From Clostridiales bacterium (GTDB taxonomy: Bacteria > Bacillota > Clostridia > Christensenellales > Aristaeellaceae), in NCBI GenBank assembly GCA_015056205.1, contig SVGS01000019.1:1-64000 (forward strand): a stretch of DNA of 64,000 bases. The letters are read 5' to 3'. The notes beneath the pieces were generated by a model. It had not been told where the DNA came from. It ran no database searches and was given only the letters and a program-made list of their open reading frames with translations. A program made the translations under genes and the position numbers. Of the stretch, positions 1 to 9,215 are shown piece after piece. How positions within the stretch are numbered: the first letter of the stretch is position 1; every line of letters starts with the position of its first letter.

Positions 1-132
1 GTGATGTTTTCCGGATATTGATGTCTTTCGTTTTGCTGCTTGTGAAAATACTTGTGTTTGTGTGAAGTTTTCAAGGTTCGTCAGTATCGGTTTACACCGG
101 AAAGGGTCTTATGACCCTGACACCATACCAAC

Positions 133-1143
133 GTGGAGCAAAGAATCCGGGAGGTTTACCGGAACATTCAGGATCGCTGCGCCGCGGGAATCGATATCGG
201 GGATTACTGTATTCCGATCGGTCTGGCGGCCGGCGCGGTCCGGCTGCCGGCGGAAGGCCTGACGGACTGGGAAGCGGTCCGGAGCGCCGCTCTGTTCGCG
301 GCGGAGGAATCCTATTACAGCCGGTATGATTCCATCCGCTTCTTTAAGGCCAACGATACCGAGGACAGCCGGAAGGAAATGAATCTGCTCCGGTCGATTC
401 ACCGGGACTGCGTGGGTGAAAGAAAGCATTTCTACCTTCGCTATCAGCCGATTATCGATCTGCAGAGCGGGCGCCTGACCGGCGCGGAAGCGCTGCTGCG
501 GTGGCATGACGAAGAACTGGGCGAGGTGTCTCCCGGGCTGTTCATTTCCTTCCTGGAAAATGATCCGGGATACAATGCGCTCGGGCAGGATATCATCCGG
601 CATGCGGTGAGAGAGGCCGCCCGGATTCGCGAAACGCTGCCGGAATTCACCGTCAATGTCAACATCACGGCGCTGCAGCTGTATGAAGAGGGCTTTGCCC
701 GGATGGTACTGGATATTCTGAAGGAAGAGGATTATCCTGTGGATCATCTGATTCTGGAGCTGACCGAACGCTGCAAGGAGATGGACTTCAACGAGCTGAA
801 AATCAGAGTGGACGAGCTGCGAAGCTATGGACTTCGGGTCGCTCTGGACGATATGGGTACCGGATTCTCCTCGCTGGACCTGCTGCTGCATCTGCCGGTG
901 GATGAGATCAAGCTGGATTACGCGTTTACCAGGGAGCTGAGAGAGGTCAGCACCAATATTCTGTATACGAAGGTGCTTTGCCAGGCCGCGCAGGAGAAGG
1001 GAATCATGATCTGCTTTGAAGGCGTGGAGACGGAGGAGACGCTGGAATTCCTGAAACAGTTCGGAAAGCTGGCGGTTCAGGGATTCTATTTCGACCGGCC
1101 GATGCTGCCGGAGGAGTTTGAACGGAAGTACTGCGCACGGTAG
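133..1143 (+). CDS. EAL-domain cyclic-di-GMP phosphodiesterase, N-terminally short
   Basis: Predicted phosphodiesterase that hydrolyses c-di-GMP. The EAL domain covers about residues 98-330. Visible active-site elements are E119-A120-L121 followed by LLRW, N177 in VNIT, E209, the DD pair at 239-240 in the DDMGTGFSS loop, K260, E296 in EGVET and the QGF element near 316, so it should be active. Residues 1-75 look like the tail of a GGDEF domain (a PIGLA stretch and an AAEES helix) without the GGDEF core. The start is GTG at 133; in-frame stops at 112-114 and 118-120 prevent extension in this frame. The frame +1 relative to it is open just upstream, so a frameshift from a longer GGDEF-EAL gene is possible. 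No membrane segment is seen. Confidence 0.85.
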   Translation: MEQRIREVYRNIQDRCAAGIDIGDYCIPIGLAAGAVRLPAEGLTDWEAVRSAALFAAEESYYSRYDSIRFFKANDTEDSRKEMNLLRSIHRDCVGERKHFYLRYQPIIDLQSGRLTGAEALLRWHDEELGEVSPGLFISFLENDPGYNALGQDIIRHAVREAARIRETLPEFTVNVNITALQLYEEGFARMVLDILKEEDYPVDHLILELTERCKEMDFNELKIRVDELRSYGLRVALDDMGTGFSSLDLLLHLPVDEIKLDYAFTRELREVSTNILYTKVLCQAAQEKGIMICFEGVETEETLEFLKQFGKLAVQGFYFDRPMLPEEFERKYCAR

Positions 1144-1164
1144 AAACCGTCCCGCAAAATGAAG

Positions 1165-1199
1165 AAAAACGGGCTTTTCCCGCGGGAAAGCCCGTTTTT
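1165..1199. terminator. Bidirectional intrinsic terminator
   Basis: A 13-bp perfect stem (1165-1177 with 1187-1199) containing ACGGGC/GCCCGT, flanked by A-run and T-run, lies between the convergent EAL gene and the minus-strand phosphoesterase. It can end transcription in both directions. Confidence 0.9.
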
Positions 1200-1200
1200 C

Positions 1201-1863
1201 TTACAGCTCGCTGTCGCGCAGCATCCGGCGCAGCCCCAGGCGCGTCGGTTCGGGGTGCGGTTTCAGCGGCGGCAGATCAAAGGCCCAGGAAACGGAAGCA
1301 TTGATGACCGTAACACCGGCATATTCCCGGCTGCGCTGAAAAAAGGAACTGTAGGACTGGTGGACATGACCGTGAACCATGACGGCCGGCTGATATTCCT
1401 CCACCAGCCTTCCAAAGCATTCGAATCCGCGGTGCGTATGGTTATCCTCGTCTCCCACGCCCCGGATCGGGGAGTGGGTCAGCAGGATATCAAAACCCCG
1501 GGCGCGCCGGATCCATTTCCGCAGGGAAGCGATCCGGTCGGCCATTTCCCGTTCCGTATACATATTGACGGCATCCGGGCGGTAGCGGATGGATCCTCCG
1601 AGACCGAGAATCCGAAGCCCGTTGACCAGCACGATCCGGCCGTCCGCACACAGACATCCCTCCGGGGGCTTTTGCGCATAGCAGTCATCATGATTGCCGT
1701 GGACATAAACAACCGGAGCCGGGGAAAAACAGGTCAGATAGGAAAGATACGAAGACGGCAGATCTCCGGCAGAGAGAATCAGATCCACTCCCTGCAGCGC
1801 TTCCCTGCACATCCCGCCCCAGAGCCGGGGCGAAGGTTCATCGGAGATAGCCAGAATCCGCAT
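1201..1863 (-). CDS. Metallophosphoesterase family protein
   Basis: Calcineurin-like two-metal phosphoesterase of 220 aa. The metal-binding series is visible in order: SDE near residue 7, GDL near 33, GNHDD near 57, a THSP histidine in the middle and HGHVH near 163. The first motif is SDE rather than the usual DxH, so one metal ligand differs from the classical set. Substrate is unknown; the family includes nucleotide and phosphodiester hydrolases. No signal peptide is present. It sits 12 bp downstream of the ParB-BMP gene on the same strand and probably shares its transcript, ending at the hairpin at 1165-1199. Confidence 0.8.
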   Translation of the reverse strand: MRILAISDEPSPRLWGGMCREALQGVDLILSAGDLPSSYLSYLTCFSPAPVVYVHGNHDDCYAQKPPEGCLCADGRIVLVNGLRILGLGGSIRYRPDAVNMYTEREMADRIASLRKWIRRARGFDILLTHSPIRGVGDEDNHTHRGFECFGRLVEEYQPAVMVHGHVHQSYSSFFQRSREYAGVTVINASVSWAFDLPPLKPHPEPTRLGLRRMLRDSEL

Positions 1864-1875
1864 AATCCATCCAAC

Positions 1876-3801
1876 TCACTTTCTGTTCCAGCTGAAAGCA
1901 GACAGTTCGGGTTTCAGTTCACCCTGAATCCCCTGCAGACGCACAAGCGGCCTTGCGGTTTCGATCAGTTCGCTTTCTTCCGGCAGCGACCCGACAATGT
2001 TATCCACCAGATAATCCATGCACATGATTTCGGCGGGCGTCAGCCGCCGGTCTCCTTCACACCGGAGTACGCCGTTCTGATCCCGGAACTGCCCCTCAAA
2101 CGGGGAGAAGGAGCCTTCGCGGATTTCCTGGCGGAAATGATTGATCAGACGGACGGAATAGGGATCCATGCGGGAGGAAAAAGCCACGTCCAGAATGCTG
2201 GAGCCCAGCCCCCACCAGTAGTTGGTTGCCTTTTCCCTGCTCCCGGAGGAACTGAAAGAGCCCTCCTGAATCATCTCGATCATCATCCGGTAAAAGGGGC
2301 CCCAGCGGGGGATCAGGGTACCCATGTTGACGATCTCCCCGTCCCTGAGCTCGTACAGACCGTAATCCCGGGCCTGATGGTTCGGAGCGGTGATATCCCG
2401 GTTGCAGATGACGTTGATTTCCGGATCGAGAAACGGCTTCTCCGCGTCAAAATAGATGGATGAAACCCAGTTCAGGTAGATTTTCGCGGAGGGGTTGACC
2501 ATGCGGGCGCCCAGGGCAAAGGCATTGGCGGCCGAAGGGGTTCCGTAAATGGGGAAATCGGCGATGTATCCGATTTTCCCGGTTTTCGAAAGGATGCCAG
2601 CCGCCATCCCCAGCAGAAACTTGGCTTCATAGAAGCGAATATAATAATTCCGGATGTTTTTATAGCTGGAGAGCAGAGAACAGCACAGGAACCGGACATC
2701 CGGATGCTCCATCGCCGGCTCGATGACGCTGTTCAGCATGACCGGGGAGGTGGCGAAGATGGCGGTATAACCGTCGGCGATCAGTTCGTCAATGGCGGCG
2801 GCCGTGCTCGCCCGGGAGGGAACGATCCGGGCTGTGGTTTCCGCTTTGCCGGCAAGGGTCTGCTCGGCTTCCAGCCGGCCCAGATTATGCCAGTAGTTCC
2901 AGGCGGAATCTTCCAGCGAACGGGTAAACAGGAAAGCCGCCTTGATTTTGGACGGCCGGAAAAGAGCGGAAATCAGGGGGAGGGGCGCCGCGGGTTTCTC
3001 GGCTTCCATGACCAGATTGACCCGGCCGTCCTGCTGCTCGAATTCCCGGGACATCAGGCGGACCCGGTCCCGCACCGTATCCCGGTCCGCGTCCCGCAGC
3101 TCCTGATAGCCGAAGGCGGAAAGCCAGGACAGAAAAGCATCGCCTGCGGGCATGGCGGGACGATCCTTCATTTCAGTCAGATAAATCTCATGAAAATAGC
3201 GGTACAGCTTGCGGAGAGAGAGAATTTCATCCTCCGTCCATTCCTGGCCGGCCCGCATCCCGGGCAGCGAGACCAGCTTCTGATAGGACCCGGGCCGTGA
3301 AAAATACAGCGCGTACAGGCCGGTAGCTTTTGTGAAGGCGAAGTATTCAAAAGCGGCTTCCACCTCGGGTGATCCGTCCCGTTCGGGAATCACCCGGGTC
3401 ACGTCCCCTTCCAGCTCCAGCGCGCCCATGGACTTCATGACGGAGGTCCTTTTGTTTCCTTCGATAATATAATACTCTCCCAGGTATTCCAGCGCGATGA
3501 CGGGCATATTGAGGCCTTCCTGCTCCACGCTTTCATAAAGGCGCTCCCACTTCGTGGCAAATTCGCTCGCTCCCTCCAGAATCGGCATAAAATTGCCGGC
3601 GAAAGCATAGGAACGGCCGGACGAGACCGAACCGATGATCCGGTCCACCGGAATGGAAATCACGCCCAGGGACTGCCTGGACAGCTGGGACAGATTGGCG
3701 ACTTTATCCTCCAGCACGGGCAGGTAGGGGTCGGCATTGGACTGAATCGCAGCCGTATATTCCTTCAGCCCCTCCCTGCGCGCTTTACTGTAATGATCCA
3801 T
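1876..3801 (-). CDS. Cytoplasmic ParB-like/BMP-domain (nucleoside-binding type) protein
   Basis: Protein of 641 aa with two recognisable parts. Residues about 45-140 resemble a ParB/sulfiredoxin-like fold, with the element YYIIEGNKRTSVMKSMG standing where ParB proteins carry their (A/E)GERR-type box. From about residue 280 the sequence resembles a BMP/PnrA solute-binding domain, the family of purine-nucleoside-binding lipoproteins (KIKAAFLF, IFATSP, GKIGYIADFPIYG). There is no signal peptide or lipobox, so it should be cytoplasmic and not a transporter subunit. Start chosen at ATG 3801: GGAGG lies a few bases upstream and the open frame beyond it has no family similarity. It is transcribed divergently from purC. 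A ligand-sensing role is inferred, not shown. Confidence 0.75.
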   Translation of the reverse strand: MDHYSKARREGLKEYTAAIQSNADPYLPVLEDKVANLSQLSRQSLGVISIPVDRIIGSVSSGRSYAFAGNFMPILEGASEFATKWERLYESVEQEGLNMPVIALEYLGEYYIIEGNKRTSVMKSMGALELEGDVTRVIPERDGSPEVEAAFEYFAFTKATGLYALYFSRPGSYQKLVSLPGMRAGQEWTEDEILSLRKLYRYFHEIYLTEMKDRPAMPAGDAFLSWLSAFGYQELRDADRDTVRDRVRLMSREFEQQDGRVNLVMEAEKPAAPLPLISALFRPSKIKAAFLFTRSLEDSAWNYWHNLGRLEAEQTLAGKAETTARIVPSRASTAAAIDELIADGYTAIFATSPVMLNSVIEPAMEHPDVRFLCCSLLSSYKNIRNYYIRFYEAKFLLGMAAGILSKTGKIGYIADFPIYGTPSAANAFALGARMVNPSAKIYLNWVSSIYFDAEKPFLDPEINVICNRDITAPNHQARDYGLYELRDGEIVNMGTLIPRWGPFYRMMIEMIQEGSFSSSGSREKATNYWWGLGSSILDVAFSSRMDPYSVRLINHFRQEIREGSFSPFEGQFRDQNGVLRCEGDRRLTPAEIMCMDYLVDNIVGSLPEESELIETARPLVRLQGIQGELKPELSAFSWNRK

Positions 3802-3856
3802 AGATAATCCTCCGATGATTGTGTTCTGGTTCGCGGCGCTCCTGCACCGCGGGAAT

Positions 3857-3885
3857 ATTTTACCGCATACGGCGGTTTTTGTCAT
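3857..3885 (-). promoter_or_regulatory. Sigma-A-type promoter for ParB-BMP gene
   Basis: On the minus strand, ATGACA, 17-bp spacer, TAAAAT. Predicted start about 50 bases before the ATG at 3801. Confidence 0.6.
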
Positions 3886-4001
3886 CCCCGGGACCTGGCG
3901 GCAGGAAAAGATCCGGAAGGTTTGGATTCCCGGCTGCGTTGCCTGAAGAGCCTGTGAGCCGGGTTTGTCAAAATTGGGAGAAAGAAAGGCGTTTTTCATC
4001 C

Positions 4002-4030
4002 TTGAGAAAAGGGCCGGAACATGATAAACT
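4002..4030 (+). promoter_or_regulatory. Sigma-A-type promoter for purC
   Basis: TTGAGA, 17-bp spacer, TAAACT; about 80 bases of leader before purC. It is divergent from the ParB-BMP promoter, with about 115 bp between the two -35 elements. I found no purine riboswitch or PurBox that I could defend. Confidence 0.55.
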
Positions 4031-4115
4031 GTTGGAATCCAAAAGAATTCGGAGCGCTTTTGGTTCGGATGAGCGATTCATTCAGACGGTTCCAGGAGTA
4101 ACGGAGGCGAGAGCG

Positions 4116-4832
4116 ATGCCGGAAATCGGGGCGATTCTGCGGGAAGGAAAAGGCAAGAAGGTTTATGCAACAGAGGATCCCGACCAGGCGATCGTTTTTT
4201 TTAAGGATGAAGCCATGGCGTTTCACGGGCTGAAACGCGGGCGGATTCTCGGCAAGGGCGAGGTGAACAACGCTGTCTGCGAGCACCTTTTTACCCTGCT
4301 GCAGCAGCATGGGATTGAGACACACTTCATCCGCCGGATTGACGCACGGCACAGCCTGGTGAAGCGGTGCGAGATGATTCCCATTTCCGTCAAAATCCGG
4401 AACCGCGTGGCCGGAACCCTGAACACCCGGACCGGCCTGCCGGTCGGGATGAAGCTGGAGTCTCCGGTTGTGGAGTATAACCTCCGGAACGTGGGGATGG
4501 ACGACGATCCGCTGGTAAACCATACGCATATCTACGCGATGAAGCTGGCGACACCGGAGGAGATGGACCGGATCACCCAGATCAGCCTGAAAGTGGATGA
4601 AATCCTGACGGCTTATCTGAAGGAGATCAATATTGAACTGATTGACTTTCAGCTGGAATTCGGCCGGTATAAAGGCCGTATTGTGCTGGCGGATGAAATC
4701 ACTCCGGATACAGCACGCTTTTGGGACAGCAGTACGCACGAACCGCTGGATATCGACCGGTTCCGGAGAGATCTGGACGGCGCGGCGGAAGCCTATCAGG
4801 AAGTACTGCACCGGATGATGGGGGTAGGATGA
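4116..4832 (+). CDS. purC: Phosphoribosylaminoimidazole-succinocarboxamide synthase (SAICAR synthetase)
   Basis: Joins CAIR and aspartate using ATP in de novo purine synthesis; cytoplasmic. It is 238 aa, the usual bacterial length. Recognisable motifs are GKGKKVYAT near residue 11 (ATP-binding loop), RNRVAGTL in the middle, DDPLVN and LADEITPDTARFWD near the C terminus. Start chosen at ATG 4116 with GGAGG 8 bases upstream; the frame is open further upstream but that part is unlike PurC. No other purine gene is adjacent, so purC is detached from any pur operon here. Its stop overlaps the next start by 4 bp (ATGA). Confidence 0.95.
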   Translation: MPEIGAILREGKGKKVYATEDPDQAIVFFKDEAMAFHGLKRGRILGKGEVNNAVCEHLFTLLQQHGIETHFIRRIDARHSLVKRCEMIPISVKIRNRVAGTLNTRTGLPVGMKLESPVVEYNLRNVGMDDDPLVNHTHIYAMKLATPEEMDRITQISLKVDEILTAYLKEINIELIDFQLEFGRYKGRIVLADEITPDTARFWDSSTHEPLDIDRFRRDLDGAAEAYQEVLHRMMGVG

Positions 4833-5791
4833 GAAGACGATTGACAGCCGGCCTGACCGGTCTGCTCCTGGCGCTGCTGTTTCTGACGGGAGCGGGTTTC
4901 CCGGCCAAAGCGGAAGAGGGCGCCTTTCCGGAACTGAACGAGGCCGGATTTCTGGACACCGGGGAGTTTGTATACGAGAATCCGGACGAGGGGATCTGGC
5001 GTTATGCCAGCAGTTCGCTGAAGATTGAAATCTTCCGCCGTGAGCAGACAAAGCCGAAAAAGGTCTGGTACGAGGCGGAAGTCCGGTGCGCTGAGGGAAG
5101 CGAGATGCCTCATATGGTATTCAACGATGCGGAGAAACGCTTTTCCAGCGCGGATTATCCCTATAAAATCTGCCGGAAGACGGGTACGGTGCTGGCGCTG
5201 TCCAGCGATTACTGCCAGACCCGGATGCAGCAGAAAATCCGGGTAGGGGTTATCATCCGGAACGGGGAGATCTACAGCGAAAAAACCTGGCCCGCCAAAG
5301 CGAGCAAATTTCCGAATCTGGACTGTCTGGCGCTGTATCCCGACGGGGATCTGCGGGTTTTCTACAGCAATGAGAAAACCGCGCAGGAACTGCTGGACGG
5401 GGGAGTCCGGGATGTGCTGGCTTTCGGTCCCTGGCTGATCCGGGACGGGGAGCTGAACGAAAGCGCCCTGGCCAAGTACGGAAAAAGCAAGGCTCCGAGA
5501 ACCGCGATCGGCATGGTGGAAAAAGGCCATTACTTTTTCATGATGCTGGAAGGGCGGATCAAACGCTCCGTGGGAGACGGCATCCGCTTCCTGGCGGAAA
5601 GGATGAAGGAACGGGGCTGCCGGACGGCTTTTAATCTGGACGGGGGAGACACCTCCTGCATCGTGTTCATGGGGCATCAGCTCTGCCGGATGACGGACGC
5701 GGGCAGCGGCAGGAGATCCTCCCGGAGAACGAGCGATATTCTGGGAGTCGGTTTTTCCGAACTGCTGCCGGCCGAAGGGGATCCCTGGTAA
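4829..5791 (+). CDS. Exported phosphodiester glycosidase (NAGPA) family protein
   Basis: 320 aa with a clear signal peptide (RRR, then an LLLALLFL core, cleavage probably after AKA near residue 27). The C-terminal two thirds matches the NAGPA/phosphodiester alpha-GlcNAcase family: GVIIRNGEIY, LAFGPWLIRDGEL, RTAIGM and FNLDGGDTS, the last being the conserved DGG-S/T element. The family removes sugar from a phosphodiester-linked glycan; in Firmicutes it is thought to act on envelope polymers. A paralogous region with the same opening (GFLD-GE-V-ENP) forms the C-terminal half of the large protein at 29252-31624. It is translationally coupled to purC, an unexpected partner. Confidence 0.8.
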   Translation: MRRRLTAGLTGLLLALLFLTGAGFPAKAEEGAFPELNEAGFLDTGEFVYENPDEGIWRYASSSLKIEIFRREQTKPKKVWYEAEVRCAEGSEMPHMVFNDAEKRFSSADYPYKICRKTGTVLALSSDYCQTRMQQKIRVGVIIRNGEIYSEKTWPAKASKFPNLDCLALYPDGDLRVFYSNEKTAQELLDGGVRDVLAFGPWLIRDGELNESALAKYGKSKAPRTAIGMVEKGHYFFMMLEGRIKRSVGDGIRFLAERMKERGCRTAFNLDGGDTSCIVFMGHQLCRMTDAGSGRRSSRRTSDILGVGFSELLPAEGDPW

Positions 5792-5795
5792 GCGG

Positions 5796-5824
5796 TTGCA
5801 ATGCCGAAAGACTTGTGATAGAAT
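5796..5824 (+). promoter_or_regulatory. Sigma-A promoter for tig
   Basis: TTGCAA, 17-bp spacer, TAGAAT. The predicted start near 5831 would put the 5830-5849 hairpin at the very 5' end of the mRNA. Confidence 0.7.
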
Positions 5825-5829
5825 GCCAT

Positions 5830-5849
5830 CTGGTGTTTCCGAACACCAG
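5830..5849 (+). other. 5'-end stem-loop of tig mRNA
   Basis: CTGGTGTT pairs with AACACCAG (8 bp, loop TCCG) immediately after the predicted transcription start. Possibly an mRNA-stabilising 5' hairpin; the function is inferred. Confidence 0.5.
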
Positions 5850-5886
5850 GAAAGACGTCCAACAGGACACAGGAGGAAAACAGTTC

Positions 5887-7212
5887 ATGAGCCATACCTA
5901 CGAGAAGATTTCCGGAAACAAGGCCAGGTTGATTCTTACCATTCCCGCAGAGCAGTTTGACGAGGCGACGCAGCAGGCTTTTCTGAAGCTCCGCCACAGG
6001 ATTAATGTTCCCGGATTCCGCAAGGGCAAGGCTCCCCGGAAAATGATCGAGACGCTGTACGGAGAAGATGTCTTTTTTGACGAAGCGGTCAACATGCTGC
6101 TGCCGGATGCCTACGAAGCCGCGGTGAAAGAGTATGATCTGAAGCCGGTGGACCGTCCGGACGCCGACGTCCAGGAGATCGGCAAGGGCAAGGATCTGGT
6201 GATCAAGGCCGAGGTCTTTGTGCGCCCTGACGTAACCCTGGGCGAATATAAGAATCTGACGGTGCAGGTGGAAAAGCAGAAGCTGACGGATGAGCAGGTG
6301 GACGCCCGGATCGAACGGGACCGGGAGCGGGCCAGCCGGATTCTGGACGTGGAAGACCGCCCTGTTCAGGAAGGCGACACGGTCAATCTGGATTACGCCG
6401 GTACGGTGGACGGAGTGGCGTTTGCCGGCGGCACTGCCGAGAATCAGACGCTGAAGATCGGTTCCCATACGTTTATCCCCGGCTTCGAAGAGCAGATGGT
6501 GGGTATGGCCATCGGCGAGGAGAAGGATCTCCAGGTAACCTTCCCGGAGAACTATCAGGAAGACCTGAAGGGGAAAGACGCCGTATTCCATGTGAAGGTG
6601 AACGGCATTCAGGTGACTGAGAAGCCGGAGCTGGATGACGATTTTGCCCAGGACGTCAGCGAATTTGATACCTTTGCCGCGTACAGGGAAAACATCGTCA
6701 ACGAGCTGCAGAAGCAGATCGATCAGAACAATGATTCCATCGTGGAAAACGCCCTGATGGAAAAGGTACGGGAGAACGCGCAGGCGGATATTCCCGAGGC
6801 CATGATTCAGGACGAGGCGGAATATATGCTCCGGGATATGGCCATGCGGATGAGCTATCAGGGATTCTCCATGGAAGACTATATGAAGTATACCAACACG
6901 ACCCGGGAGAGCCTGCTGGCCATGCAGAAGCCGGAAGCGAAAAACCGGGTGATGAACGAGCTGGTGCTGGAAGCGATCCGGAAGGAAGAGAAGATCGAGC
7001 CCACCGAGGAGGAAATCGATCAGGAAGTCGTTCGCCAGGCGGAAGCCATGGGACGGGACGCGGAAGAATTCCGGAAGGATCTGACCGAGGAGCAGAAGGA
7101 CTATCTGAAGCAGAGCGCTGCCATCCGCAAGGTGCTGGATCTGCTGAAGGCGACAGCCGTCGTGGAGGAGAAGCCGGAAGAAGCTCCCGCGAAGAAGGAA
7201 GACGCGGAATAA
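5887..7212 (+). CDS. tig: Trigger factor
   Basis: Ribosome-bound chaperone and peptidyl-prolyl isomerase that receives nascent chains. At 441 aa it has normal family length. The N-terminal ribosome-binding domain carries the signature FRKGKAPR near residue 45. The FKBP-type PPIase domain spans about 155-245 (GDTVNLDYAGTVDG, then FIPGFEEQMVGM). The C-terminal helical arms follow, ending in a lysine/glutamate-rich tail. Start is ATG 5887 preceded by AGGAGG; an earlier in-frame ATG at 5815 lies before the promoter's expected start and is rejected. tig precedes clpP and clpX, the usual Firmicute order, with a hairpin between tig and clpP. Confidence 0.97.
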   Translation: MSHTYEKISGNKARLILTIPAEQFDEATQQAFLKLRHRINVPGFRKGKAPRKMIETLYGEDVFFDEAVNMLLPDAYEAAVKEYDLKPVDRPDADVQEIGKGKDLVIKAEVFVRPDVTLGEYKNLTVQVEKQKLTDEQVDARIERDRERASRILDVEDRPVQEGDTVNLDYAGTVDGVAFAGGTAENQTLKIGSHTFIPGFEEQMVGMAIGEEKDLQVTFPENYQEDLKGKDAVFHVKVNGIQVTEKPELDDDFAQDVSEFDTFAAYRENIVNELQKQIDQNNDSIVENALMEKVRENAQADIPEAMIQDEAEYMLRDMAMRMSYQGFSMEDYMKYTNTTRESLLAMQKPEAKNRVMNELVLEAIRKEEKIEPTEEEIDQEVVRQAEAMGRDAEEFRKDLTEEQKDYLKQSAAIRKVLDLLKATAVVEEKPEEAPAKKEDAE

Positions 7213-7227
7213 TTACACAGAACCCAA

Positions 7228-7254
7228 CGGCGGCCCTGTTGGGCCGCCGGTTTT
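7228..7254 (+). terminator. Intrinsic terminator or attenuator between tig and clpP
   Basis: Stem CGGCGGCCC/GGGCCGCCG (9 bp, loop TGTT) followed by TTTT. Only 24 bases separate it from the clpP start. No separate clpP promoter was found, so read-through is likely. Confidence 0.7.
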
Positions 7255-7277
7255 GATTAAAGAGAGGAGGCAGAGAA

Positions 7278-7877
7278 ATGCCGCTGATTCCCATGGTCAT
7301 TGAACAGACCAACCGGGGCGAACGCTCCTACGATATTTATTCCAGGCTGCTGAAGGACAGGATCGTATTCCTGGGAGGCGAAATCAACGATGATACCGCC
7401 AATCTGGTTGTCGCACAGCTGCTGTTTCTGGAAATGGAAGATCCGGACAGCGATATCAGCCTCTATATTAACAGTCCGGGAGGGTCCGTGACAGCCGGGA
7501 TGGCAATCTATGACACGATGCAGTATATCCGGCCGCAGGTGCGCACGGTGTGCGTGGGCATGGCGGCCAGCATGGGCGCGTTTCTGCTGATGGCCGGAGA
7601 AAAGGGCAAGCGGCTGGCGCTCCCCAATGCGGAGGTGATGATTCATCAGCCTCTGGGCGGCGCTCAGGGTCAGGCGACGGATGTGGCGATCCGGGCGGAG
7701 TGGCTGATGAAGACCAAGAAGAAGATGACCGCCATGATGGCTGAAATGACCGGCCAGAGCCTGAAAAAGGTACAGGCGGATGTGGAAAGAGATTATTTCA
7801 TGAGCGCGGAAGAAGCTCTGGAGTATCATATTATTGATGAAATTTATCAGCCGAGAGACAAGAAATCGGATAAGTGA
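7278..7877 (+). CDS. clpP: ATP-dependent Clp protease proteolytic subunit
   Basis: Serine peptidase of 199 aa that forms the double-heptamer proteolytic chamber used with ClpX and other Clp ATPases. Catalytic Ser98 sits in GMAASMGA and His123 in MIHQPLGG. The catalytic Asp is expected near residue 172. The INSPGG oxyanion-loop motif is at 64-69. The N-terminal PMVIEQ segment matches the axial-loop region of mature ClpPs. GGAGG precedes the ATG. clpX follows after 8 bases, so the two subunits are made together. Confidence 0.98.
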   Translation: MPLIPMVIEQTNRGERSYDIYSRLLKDRIVFLGGEINDDTANLVVAQLLFLEMEDPDSDISLYINSPGGSVTAGMAIYDTMQYIRPQVRTVCVGMAASMGAFLLMAGEKGKRLALPNAEVMIHQPLGGAQGQATDVAIRAEWLMKTKKKMTAMMAEMTGQSLKKVQADVERDYFMSAEEALEYHIIDEIYQPRDKKSDK

Positions 7878-7885
7878 GGACGTAA

Positions 7886-9181
7886 ATGGCGAACAGTTAT
7901 ACCAGACAGGGGCCCCGGTGTTCTTTCTGCGGAAAGGATCAGCGGATGGTTGAGCGGCTGATAGCCGGCCCCAACGTATACATCTGCAACGAATGCATCG
8001 CGCTTTGCAACGGTATTCTGGAAGAGGAAAAGGAAACCGGCGCGGAGCGTCAGCCGTCCGGAACCGACATGGTGAATCTTCTGACGCCCGCGGAGATGAA
8101 GCGGACGCTGGACGAGTATGTCATCGGCCAGGAACGGGCGAAGCGGGCGCTGAGCGTTGCGGTTTACAATCACTACAAACGGATCAACCGAAAGCAGCGG
8201 AAAGAGGATGTGGAGCTCCAGAAGAGCAATATCCTGCTGCTGGGGCCGACCGGCAGCGGGAAAACCTATCTGGCGCAGACACTGGCCCGGATTCTGAAGG
8301 TGCCTTTTGCGATTGCCGACGCCACCAGCGTGACGGAAGCGGGATATGTGGGAGACGATGTGGAAACCATCCTGCTGCGGCTGATTCAGGCGGCGGACTG
8401 GGATATCGAAAAGGCGCAGCGGGGCATTATCTATATCGATGAAATCGACAAGATCTCCCGCAAGGGCGAAAACATGTCAATTACCCGGGACGTGAGCGGG
8501 GAAGGCGTTCAGCAGGCGCTTCTGAAAATCCTGGAGGGAACGGAAGCCGCCGTGCCGCCGCAGGGAGGCCGGAAGCATCCCCATCAGGAAATGGTGCGGA
8601 TTGACACAACGAATATTCTGTTTATCTGCGGCGGAGCTTTTGACGGCCTGGTGCCGATTATTGAGAACCGGATCGGAAAGAAAACCCTGGGCTTCGGAGC
8701 GGAGATTCAGAGCCAGCGGGATCCGAACCGGGTGGATGCCCTGAAGGATGTCCGTCCGGAGGATCTGACCAAATACGGTCTGATTCCGGAATTCGTCGGG
8801 CGGCTGCCCATCGTGGTCACGCTGGAAGGATTGGACGAGGACGCGCTGGTACGGATTCTCCGGGAGCCCCGGAACGCGCTGTGCAGGCAGTATGAAGCCC
8901 TGCTGGATATGGACGGCGTGAAGCTTACCTTTGAGGATGACGCGGTTCGGGAAATCGCCCGCCAGGCGATCGAACGGAAGTGCGGAGCGAGAGGTCTGCG
9001 CGCAATTATCGAGGACGCCATGCTGGATACCATGTTCGAACTGCCCGGACAGAACGATATCAGTGAGTGCGTGATCACGAAGGAAGCCCTGAACGGAGGG
9101 AAGCCCACGCTGATCAGCGGAACCAGAAGGCGGCTGACCAGGCGCTCCGAGATGAAGGAAAACAAGCCGGACGCTTCCTGA
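7886..9181 (+). CDS. clpX: ATP-dependent Clp protease ATP-binding subunit ClpX
   Basis: AAA+ unfoldase that recognises, unfolds and feeds substrates to ClpP. It has 431 aa. The N-terminal zinc-binding domain has Cys12, Cys15, Cys34 and Cys37. Walker A GPTGSGKT is at 120-127 and Walker B reads [10 protein letters not shown]. Sensor and pore segments follow ([22 protein letters not shown]), with the C-terminal small domain after residue 320. It lies 8 bp after clpP and 34 bp before lon. Confidence 0.98.
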   Translation: MANSYTRQGPRCSFCGKDQRMVERLIAGPNVYICNECIALCNGILEEEKETGAERQPSGTDMVNLLTPAEMKRTLDEYVIGQERAKRALSVAVYNHYKRINRKQRKEDVELQKSNILLLGPTGSGKTYLAQTLARILKVPFAIADATSVTEAGYVGDDVETILLRLIQAADWDIEKAQRGIIYIDEIDKISRKGENMSITRDVSGEGVQQALLKILEGTEAAVPPQGGRKHPHQEMVRIDTTNILFICGGAFDGLVPIIENRIGKKTLGFGAEIQSQRDPNRVDALKDVRPEDLTKYGLIPEFVGRLPIVVTLEGLDEDALVRILREPRNALCRQYEALLDMDGVKLTFEDDAVREIARQAIERKCGARGLRAIIEDAMLDTMFELPGQNDISECVITKEALNGGKPTLISGTRRRLTRRSEMKENKPDAS

Positions 9182-9215
9182 TCCCAGGGAGCGGAATCGA
9201 TCAACGGAGGAACGA

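Noticed and set aside
3802-3999. Upstream extension of the ParB-BMP gene to 3999
   Set aside because: The predicted promoter lies inside it and the extension shows no family similarity; GGAGG marks the start at 3801.
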